Assembly (NCBI GenBank): GCA_023416965.1
Contig: JAEZGJ010000262.1
Location: 1-12,719 of the forward strand
Direction: 5' to 3'
Length of the DNA stretch: 12,719 nt
From: Pseudomonadota bacterium
GTDB lineage: Bacteria > Pseudomonadota > Alphaproteobacteria > Rhizobiales > Phreatobacteraceae
A program made the translations under genes and the position numbers. Every line of letters starts with the position of its first letter. The stretch's first letter is position 1. Shown piece after piece: positions 6,631 to 12,719 of this stretch. The notes under the pieces were generated by a model. That model was not told where the DNA came from and did not search any database. It was given only the letters and a program-made list of their open reading frames with translations.

Positions 6631-7550
6631 CGGTCGCTCACGAGGTTGACGAAGATCTCCTCGAGCGAGCTCTGCCGCGTGTGGAGGTCCTTCAGCCGGA
6701 GGCCCGCTTCCGCCAGCGCCTGCAGGAGGGCGGTGATGCCGGTGCGCTCGGCCTGGCTGTCATAGGTGTAGACGAGGGCATTGCCGCCGTCGGCGAGGCC
6801 GAGATTGAAGGGCGATAGGGCCGCGGGGAGGGCATCGATGCGGTTCTGCAGTTCGATCGTCATCTGCTTCTTGCCGAGCTTGGCCATCAGCGCGGCCTTC
6901 TCCTCCACGAGGATGATCTCGCCCCTGGAGATGACGCCCACCCGGTCGGCCATCTCCTCGGCCTCCTCGATATAGTGGGTGGTCAGGATGATCGTCGCGC
7001 CGCGCTCGCGCAGCCGCCCGACGAGCTGCCACATGTCCCGCCGGAGTTCCACGTCGACGCCCGCGGTCGGCTCGTCGAGGAAGAGCACGTCCGGCTCGTG
7101 CGACAGCGCCTTGGCGATCATCACGCGCCGCTTCATGCCGCCCGACAGGGTCATGATCTTCGCGTCCTTCTTGTCCCAGAGGGACAGGTCGCGGAGGATC
7201 TTTTCGATGAGGCCGGGATCCGGCGGCTTGCCGAACAGGCCGCGGGAGAAGGTGACGGTGGCCCAGACCGACTCGAAGGAATCGGTGGTCAGCTCCTGCG
7301 GCACCAGGCCGATCATGCTGCGGGCGGCGCGGTAGTCGGCGGCGATGTCATGCCCGCCGACGGTCACCGTCCCCTCCGACGGCCGTACGATGCCGCAGAT
7401 GGTGGAGATCAGCGTCGTCTTGCCGGCGCCGTTGGGTCCGAGAAGGGCGAAGATCTCGCCCTTGCGGATGGTCAGGTCGATGCCCTTCAGCGCCTGGTAG
7501 CCCGATGCAAAGCGCTTTGAGAGATTGGCAACCTTGATGATGCTATTCAT
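6627..7550 (-). CDS. ABC transporter ATP-binding protein, YadG-like
   Basis: The 307-residue ATPase has every expected motif: Walker [10 protein letters not shown] (38-46), Q-loop Q85, signature LSGGMKRR (135-142), Walker B VLFLDEP with D159 and catalytic E160, D-loop near 164-166, and the switch H192 in [13 protein letters not shown]-terminal extension of about 90 residues is typical of drug- or polysaccharide-type exporter ATPases such as YadG (about 308 residues). The start at 7550 ([14 protein letters not shown]) is chosen because it gives the usual family N-terminus. An in-frame ATG at 7562 adds only four residues. Neither start has a strong ribosome site. It forms an operon with the permease gene downstream and is divergent from tamA. 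It is cytoplasmic and membrane-associated, and powers export of an unknown substrate. Confidence 0.92.
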   Translation of the reverse strand: MNSIIKVANLSKRFASGYQALKGIDLTIRKGEIFALLGPNGAGKTTLISTICGIVRPSEGTVTVGGHDIAADYRAARSMIGLVPQELTTDSFESVWATVTFSRGLFGKPPDPGLIEKILRDLSLWDKKDAKIMTLSGGMKRRVMIAKALSHEPDVLFLDEPTAGVDVELRRDMWQLVGRLRERGATIILTTHYIEEAEEMADRVGVISRGEIILVEEKAALMAKLGKKQMTIELQNRIDALPAALSPFNLGLADGGNALVYTYDSQAERTGITALLQALAEAGLRLKDLHTRQSSLEEIFVNLVSDR

Positions 7551-7757
7551 GGCGCGGAACATAGGGGCTGCCGCCCGCCGGCGGGAGGGGGAGAATGGCA
7601 GCAGCCCGCCGCGCGGTCTGGTCGCGCCGCGACGGCATGTCCGTAAGGTCGACTTCCACAGCCAGGAGCGGGTAAGGTCACCCCGGACGCAATTCCGGCG
7701 GGAACCGACCGTCTCCCGTCCGGGATTTCGTTTTGTATCGCGTCCGAAAGGTCGGAA
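7551..7757. promoter_or_regulatory. Divergent intergenic region between ABC exporter and tamA
   Basis: This 207-bp region must hold the promoters of both divergent operons. I see a perfect 12-bp palindrome, CCCGCCGGCGGG (7574-7585), inside a wider inverted pair GGGGCTGC (7564-7571) / GCAGCCC (7601-7607). Small hairpins occur at 7683-7698 (CCGGA/TCCGG) and 7714-7725 (TCCCG/CGGGA), the latter followed by a T-rich run. TTGTAT near 7733-7738 could be a -10 for tamA, but no convincing -35 goes with it. No FNR box is present. Specific promoter calls here would be guesses. Confidence 0.35.
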
Positions 7758-9728
7758 ATGGTGGCTGACGGGACGAAGCGAGCCCGCATCGGTATGGGTC
7801 TACTCGTCGGCGTCCTTTTGGCGGCGGAGGCTCCGCCTGCCCGCGCCTTCAACTTTTTCGGCCTGTTCGGCGAGGACAAGCCTGCCGTCAGCGCCAATGC
7901 GGTGGCCTACGATCTGCAGATCCAGGGGGTCGAGGGGAATTCCGCGGTCCTGACCGCCGTCCGCGACGTTTCCATCCTCTACCGCCTGCGCCAGGAGCCT
8001 CCCCAGACAGGCGACGAGCTGGTGCGCCGGGCCGAGGCCGACATTCCGCGCATCGTCGATGCGCTGTGGGGCTCCGGCCATTACGCCGCCCGCGTCTCCA
8101 TCGTCGTCGGCGGCCAGGTCATCGCCCTCGACCGGCCGGCTTCAGGTTCGGTCCGCGCCACGGTCGACAGCCTTCGCGGCCGCGCCCTGGTACCCGTGGC
8201 GGTGATGATCGAGCCGGGGCCGCTCTACCGCTTCGACCGCGTGCAGGTACTCGACCAGCGCAGCGACCTGCCCTTCGACCCGGCGGTCCTGCCGCCGCGC
8301 CTCGTCACCATCGCGCCCGGCGATCCCGCCCGTACCGCCGACGTGCTGCAGGCCGCTGCCGCCCTCTCCGACCATTTCCGCGACCGCAGCCACCCCTTCG
8401 TCAAGGTCGGCCGCCGCTCGCCCGTCATCGACCATACCGCCCGCACCGTCGACCTCACCCTTCTCGTCGATCCCGGCGCCCGCGCAGGCATCGGCGGCAT
8501 CGGCGTCTCCGGCACCAGGCAGGTCGACCCCGCCGTCGTGCGCTCCTTCATCTATGCCGAGCGGGGCGACCCCTATTCCCGTCGCGCCATGGCCGACATC
8601 CGCCGCTCGGTGGCGCGCATCGAGGCGATCGGCGGCGTGCGCGTGCGCGAGGGCACGGCTCTCGACGCCAACGGCCAGCTTCCCGTGGAGGTCGAGGTCA
8701 CCGAGCGCCCGCTGCGGGTCATCGGCGGCTCGGTGCGCTATTCCACCATCGACGGACCCGCATTGAAGGCCTACTGGGCCCACCGCAACCTGTTCGGCGG
8801 CGCCGAGCGCCTGCGCATCGACGGCGACCTCTTCTACTTCACCGGCCCCCAGAACTGGCCGGGCGGCTCCAACCGGCCGGGCTTCAACACCGACGACATC
8901 GGCGGGCGCCTGTCGGCCTCCTTCCTGAAGCCGGCGCTCTGGGGCACGCGCAACGACCTGCTGGTCGACGCCTTCATCCAGCGCGAACTGACCGAACTCT
9001 ACACCAGCAACGTCATCAACGGCACCGCCGCCATCCGGCACCGCTTCACCGACAGCTTCAATGTCCGCGTCGGCATCGAGGGCGAGGTCGGCCGCTCCAC
9101 CGACGTGCTCGGCCGCTTCGACTACGGCCTGCTCGGACTGCCGCTGGCCGCTTCCTACGACACCACCGACAAGCCGCTCGACCCCACCCGGGGGGTGCGC
9201 GTCACCGCCTCCGTCACGCCCTATCTCGGCTTCGGGGACGCGCCGGACGCCTTTGTCATCAGCCGCATCCAGGCCTCCACCTATTACGCCCTCGACGATG
9301 CCGCCCGCACCATCCTCGCCGGCCGTGTCGCCTTCGGCTCCATTCTCGGCGGCTCGCTCGGCGCCATTCCCGCCTCGCGGCGCTTCTATGCCGGCGGCGG
9401 CGGATCGGTGCGCGGCTTCGAGTACAAGAGCCTCGGCCCCCGCACCGTCGGCGGCATCGTCACCGGCGGCATGAGCCTGTTCGAGGCCTCGGTCGAGGCG
9501 CGGGTGAAGCTCACCGACACGATCGGCATTGTGCCCTTCTTCGACATGGGCCAGGCCTATGCCGGCTCCTTCCCGGACCGCTCGGCGCCGCTGCGCTACG
9601 CCGCCGGCCTCGGCCTGCGCTACTACACCGCCGTCGGCCCCATCCGCTTCGACGTCGCCGTGCCCCTCGCCCGCCGCCAGGGCGAGAGGCCCTACGCCTT
9701 CTATGTCAGCATCGGGCAGGCCTTCTGA
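7758..9728 (+). CDS. tamA: TamA, Omp85-family outer-membrane protein
   Basis: This is a 656-residue exported protein. A signal peptide with a basic start (K7, R8, R10) and a hydrophobic core at about 11-25 ends at a likely ARA cleavage site (after A30). About residues 45-330 form three POTRA-like domains, ending in a VEVEVTERP strand. The C-terminal half is a 16-strand Omp85 barrel. It has the conserved lid-loop motif [11 protein letters not shown] (VRGF at 551-554), the strand [14 protein letters not shown], and the final strand [11 protein letters not shown] ending in phenylalanine, the outer-membrane beta-signal. BamA would have five POTRA domains, so TamA fits better, and the following gene is TamB. 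The start has AAAGG (7747-7751) 6 nt upstream. The TAM pair helps place outer-membrane proteins and/or moves phospholipids to the outer membrane. The protein is somewhat longer than the E. coli form (577 residues). Confidence 0.93.
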   Translation: MVADGTKRARIGMGLLVGVLLAAEAPPARAFNFFGLFGEDKPAVSANAVAYDLQIQGVEGNSAVLTAVRDVSILYRLRQEPPQTGDELVRRAEADIPRIVDALWGSGHYAARVSIVVGGQVIALDRPASGSVRATVDSLRGRALVPVAVMIEPGPLYRFDRVQVLDQRSDLPFDPAVLPPRLVTIAPGDPARTADVLQAAAALSDHFRDRSHPFVKVGRRSPVIDHTARTVDLTLLVDPGARAGIGGIGVSGTRQVDPAVVRSFIYAERGDPYSRRAMADIRRSVARIEAIGGVRVREGTALDANGQLPVEVEVTERPLRVIGGSVRYSTIDGPALKAYWAHRNLFGGAERLRIDGDLFYFTGPQNWPGGSNRPGFNTDDIGGRLSASFLKPALWGTRNDLLVDAFIQRELTELYTSNVINGTAAIRHRFTDSFNVRVGIEGEVGRSTDVLGRFDYGLLGLPLAASYDTTDKPLDPTRGVRVTASVTPYLGFGDAPDAFVISRIQASTYYALDDAARTILAGRVAFGSILGGSLGAIPASRRFYAGGGGSVRGFEYKSLGPRTVGGIVTGGMSLFEASVEARVKLTDTIGIVPFFDMGQAYAGSFPDRSAPLRYAAGLGLRYYTAVGPIRFDVAVPLARRQGERPYAFYVSIGQAF

Positions 9729-12719
9729 TGACCCGCGCCCGCACCCTCGCCGCCCTCGGCCTCCTCGCCCTCATCGTCGTCGCCGGCGTGCTGCTCGCCC
9801 CGACGCGGCCGCATGCCCAGGAGGACCAGGGCGTCCTCGCCGGCTTCATCTCCCGCACGCTGTCCTCGCCGGGCTCGACGGTCACCATCGGCGCGGTGGA
9901 GGGCCCGCTCTCCTCCGACGCGATGATCCGCAACGTCACCATCGCCGACAGCCAGGGCGTCTATCTCCGCATCGACACGATCCGGCTGATCTGGCGGCGT
10001 GTGGCGCTGCTGTCGCGACGCCTCGAGATCCAGAACCTGGAGATCGGGACGGTGGAGCTCCTGCGCCGGCCGATTCCCGATCCGAACGCGCCCCCCGCGG
10101 CCGACGGTCCGCTCCTCCCCGAACTGCCGCTGAAGGTCGAGATCGGCAAGTTCGCCGTCGGCGAGTTCCGGCTCGGGGAGCCTGTCCTCGGGGTCGCCGC
10201 CCGTTTCACCTCCTCCGGCAACGCCTCTCTCGGCCCGCCCGCCGAGGGGCTCAACGCCGCGCTGGAAATCCGGCGGCTGGATGCGCCGGGTCTCTCGGCG
10301 CTGAAGCTCACCTTCGTTCCCGCCACCCAGCGGCTCGACCTGTCGCTGCAGCACGACGAGCCCGCGGGAGGCATCGCCGCCCGCCTCGCCAATCTGCCGG
10401 GACTGCCGCCGGTGCGCCTCGACGTGACCGGCGCCGGCCCCCTCGACGACTGGCGCGGTCGCATCGCTTTCGATGCCGGCCCCGACATCAATGCGCGCGG
10501 CCAGGCGGTCGTGACCCGCGTCGACCAGATCCGCCGCCTCGGCCTCGACCTGGACGCCCGGATCGAGAGCCTGTTCCCCGCCGCCGTCTCGGCGGTCTTT
10601 GCCGGAGACACCAGGCTGTCCGGCCGCATCGTCTTCGGCGACGACGGCGGCTATGCCATCGAGGCGTTCCGCCTCGCCTCCCAGCTCGCCGAACTGACGG
10701 CCCACGGCTATCTCACCGCCCGCAACGAGCTGAACGTCACGGCCCGCGCCCGCGCCCTGCCCAATGCCGAGGGTGCCACCGCCCGCGGCGGGGCGCGCAT
10801 CGCCCGCCTCGTCTTCGACGCCAGCGCCATGGGCGCCCTCAACGCCCCGCGCGTCGAGGGCAGGCTGGATCTGAAAGGTCTCGAGGCTCCGGCGGCCTCC
10901 GTCGCCAGCCTCACCGGCATGCTCTCTGCCGAACCGGAAAGCCCGGGCTCGGCCCGCTACCGCATCATCATGGACGGAGAGGCCGAGGGCCTCGCCCTCG
11001 CCGACCGCGGCATCTCCGAGGCCATCGGCCCGCGGGCCGTGCTGACCCTCAGGGCCATCGTCAACGAACAGGCGGTCACCGAGGTCTCCGACCTCTCCGT
11101 CGTCTCTCCGAACCTTCGCCTCGCCTTTGCCGGCCGCACCGGCCGGCGGGTGCTGGAGGGCCAGGCCCAGGCCGATATCCTGCGCCTCGCCGCTTTTTCC
11201 CGCCTCGCAGGCCGGCCCCTCTCCGGACAGGGTTATGTCGCCGCGACCCTGTCCGGCGACCCGTCCCTGGCGCTCACCCGCGCCGTCCTCAACGGCCGCG
11301 CCACGGGCCTCAGCCTCGGCGATGCCAGCGCCGACCGCCTCGTCGGCCGCGAGGCGACACTGGCCGGTACCGTCATCCGCCGCCGCGAGGTGATGACGCT
11401 GGAAGGCGTGACGCTCGCCGGCCGCCACGTCACCGCCGGCCTCGACGGCACCCTCGGCGACGGGCGCATCGACCTGCGCGCGGCGCTCGCCCTGCCGGAC
11501 CTGTCGCAGGTCGACCGCCAGCTCGCCGGCGCGGCGCGGGCGGACGCCCGCGTCACCGGCGACATGCTCGATCCCGCGGTGGCCCTGATGGTAGCGGCGC
11601 CCAGCGTGCGGGCCCTGAACCGGCCGGTCCGCGATCTCCGCCTCGTGGTGGACGCCCGCACCCTCGGCTCGGCCCCCGCCTTCACCGTCACCGCCGGCGG
11701 CGATGTCGACGGCAACCCCCTCACCGCCGACATCGTGGCGCGGGAGGAGGGCAGCGCCTGGGTCCTCGACCGCCTGAACGCCCGGCTCGGATCGGTCTCG
11801 GCGGAAGGCCGGGGCCGGCTCGGGCCCGACCGGCTCGTCGCCGGCCGCCTCGCCGTCGCGGCGGGCAATCTCGATGACCTCTCGCCCCTGGTGCTGACCC
11901 GCCTCTCGGGCAGCCTGCGCGCCACCGTCACCGCCGATGCCTCCAGCGGCCGGCAGTCCGTCACCGTCGATGGCGACGGCCAGCGTCTCGTCTTTGGCGC
12001 CGCGAGCCTCAACATCCTGCGGGCGGACCTGCGCGCCGAGGATCTCTACGGCCGCCCCCGCCTGGACGGCGAGGCCACCGTCGATCGCCTCGTCACCGCC
12101 GGCGAGACCGTCGAGCGCATCGAGCTGAAGGCCGCCGGCTCGCCGGAGGCCACCGACATCACGCTCTCCGCCCGCGCCCGCGGCTTCGCCCTCGCCAGCG
12201 CCGGACGCCTCGTGCCGGGCACGCCCAACCGGTTCGACCTCGCATCCTTCACCGCCACGCGCGCGGGGGCGCGCATCGCCCTCGCCCGCCCGGCGACGCT
12301 CACCTTCGACGGCGGCCAGGTGCGCACCGAGCGCCTGATCGTCGCTCTCCAGGGTGGCGAGATCGAGATCGCGGGGGCCTTCGGCGCCGACCTCGACGCC
12401 ACAGTCGCGGCGCGGCGGGTGCCGCTCGCCGCCATCGACATCCTCATGCCGGGCACGGGCCTGCGTGGCACGCTGGAGGCCAGCGCGACCCTGCGCGGCC
12501 CCGCCTCTGCCCCCCGCGGCCCCTTCGAGGCCACGATCCGCGGCTTCACCGCGCCCGCCACCCGCAATGCCGGCGTGCCGGCCCTGGACATCACGGCGCG
12601 CGGCGAGGCCCGGGGAGAGCGCGCCTCGATCGACGCCCCCATCGCCGGCGGCCGCACCATCGCCCTCACCCTCGGCGGCTCCGTGCCGCTGACGCCGGCC
12701 GGCGCCCTCGACGTCACGG
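9728..12719 (+). CDS. tamB: TamB, periplasm-spanning translocation/assembly module (3' end beyond window)
   Basis: The reading frame starts at the ATG that shares its A with the tamA stop (TGATG) and stays open to the window end, giving about 997 codons. It begins [20 protein letters not shown], an uncleaved signal-anchor helix (about residues 7-24), then residues typical of TamB N-termini (GSTVTIGAVEGPLSSDAMI, RLIWRRVALLSRRLEIQNLEIG). The rest is a monotonous beta-rich series of short amphipathic strands, as expected for the AsmA-like lipid-binding groove of TamB. The diagnostic C-terminal DUF490 domain lies beyond the window, so the name rests on the N-terminus, the repeat-like strand pattern and coupling to tamA. 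A GGGCAGG site (9714-9720) precedes the start. Alphaproteobacterial TamB proteins are usually around 1,400 residues, so roughly 400 residues are missing here. It should bridge the inner membrane and TamA. Confidence 0.9.
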   Translation, partial: MTRARTLAALGLLALIVVAGVLLAPTRPHAQEDQGVLAGFISRTLSSPGSTVTIGAVEGPLSSDAMIRNVTIADSQGVYLRIDTIRLIWRRVALLSRRLEIQNLEIGTVELLRRPIPDPNAPPAADGPLLPELPLKVEIGKFAVGEFRLGEPVLGVAARFTSSGNASLGPPAEGLNAALEIRRLDAPGLSALKLTFVPATQRLDLSLQHDEPAGGIAARLANLPGLPPVRLDVTGAGPLDDWRGRIAFDAGPDINARGQAVVTRVDQIRRLGLDLDARIESLFPAAVSAVFAGDTRLSGRIVFGDDGGYAIEAFRLASQLAELTAHGYLTARNELNVTARARALPNAEGATARGGARIARLVFDASAMGALNAPRVEGRLDLKGLEAPAASVASLTGMLSAEPESPGSARYRIIMDGEAEGLALADRGISEAIGPRAVLTLRAIVNEQAVTEVSDLSVVSPNLRLAFAGRTGRRVLEGQAQADILRLAAFSRLAGRPLSGQGYVAATLSGDPSLALTRAVLNGRATGLSLGDASADRLVGREATLAGTVIRRREVMTLEGVTLAGRHVTAGLDGTLGDGRIDLRAALALPDLSQVDRQLAGAARADARVTGDMLDPAVALMVAAPSVRALNRPVRDLRLVVDARTLGSAPAFTVTAGGDVDGNPLTADIVAREEGSAWVLDRLNARLGSVSAEGRGRLGPDRLVAGRLAVAAGNLDDLSPLVLTRLSGSLRATVTADASSGRQSVTVDGDGQRLVFGAASLNILRADLRAEDLYGRPRLDGEATVDRLVTAGETVERIELKAAGSPEATDITLSARARGFALASAGRLVPGTPNRFDLASFTATRAGARIALARPATLTFDGGQVRTERLIVALQGGEIEIAGAFGADLDATVAARRVPLAAIDILMPGTGLRGTLEASATLRGPASAPRGPFEATIRGFTAPATRNAGVPALDITARGEARGERASIDAPIAGGRTIALTLGGSVPLTPAGALDVT

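Noticed and set aside
7491..7536. TTGAGAGATTGGCAA as a possible second FNR box
   Set aside because: The spacing is 15 nt instead of 14, the half-sites are poor, and it lies inside the ABC ATPase coding sequence.
7714..7735. Hairpin plus T-rich stretch upstream of tamA as a terminator
   Set aside because: The stem is 5 pairs with a 2-nt loop, too small, and no gene reads into it from the left on the + strand.
9701..11428. 575-codon open frame antisense to tamB
   Set aside because: Same GC-driven shadow; the composition is repetitive and no motif is visible.
9529..11877. 782-codon forward open frame overlapping tamA end and tamB
   Set aside because: Its translation is mostly R, P and A with no recognisable domain, while the frame from 9728 reads as TamB.
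1..12719. tRNA, rRNA, CRISPR arrays, insertion sequences, phage genes
   Set aside because: No cloverleaf-like segment, regular spaced repeats, transposase motifs or terminal inverted repeats were seen; coding density leaves little room for them.

Overview
The window is about 12.7 kb of very GC-rich chromosomal DNA with dense, short-gapped operons. Protein content (FixGHIS, an FNR/FixK regulator with the FnrN cysteine pattern, an alphaproteobacterial-style tamAB pair) points to an alphaproteobacterium, probably of the Rhizobiales/Hyphomicrobiales. I cannot fix the genus by reading alone. I see no sign of recent transfer, no insertion sequence, no CRISPR array and no RNA gene.

Left part (49-4557, + strand): fixG, fixH, fixI and fixS (ccoGHIS) form one tightly packed operon for assembly of the high-affinity cbb3-type cytochrome c oxidase. 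FixI is a P1B copper-exporting ATPase, FixG a membrane iron-sulfur protein with a role in copper handling, and FixH and FixS are small membrane assembly proteins. The structural genes (fixNOQP) would be expected just upstream, outside the window.

Middle (4497-5856): a small unrecognised gene on the - strand runs towards fixS, and the two coding ends overlap by 61 bp. It is divergent from an FNR/FnrN-type oxygen-responsive regulator on the + strand. The 148-bp gap between them holds one clear FNR/FixK-type box (5031-5044), placed 22 bp upstream of a plausible -10 element of the regulator. This suggests autoregulation, and perhaps shared control of the unknown gene. It is the most interesting part of the window.

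Next (5869-7550, - strand): a two-gene ABC-2 exporter resembling YadG/YadH, convergent with the regulator. A hairpin spanning both stop codons lies between them.

Right part (7758-12719, + strand): tamA (an Omp85-family outer-membrane protein) and tamB (a large inner-membrane-anchored periplasm-spanning protein), translationally coupled by a TGATG overlap. tamB is cut by the window end. Together they would move proteins or lipids between inner and outer membranes.

I found no clearly new multi-gene system. The novelty candidates are the unknown gene beside fnrN, its regulation, and its overlap with fixS.
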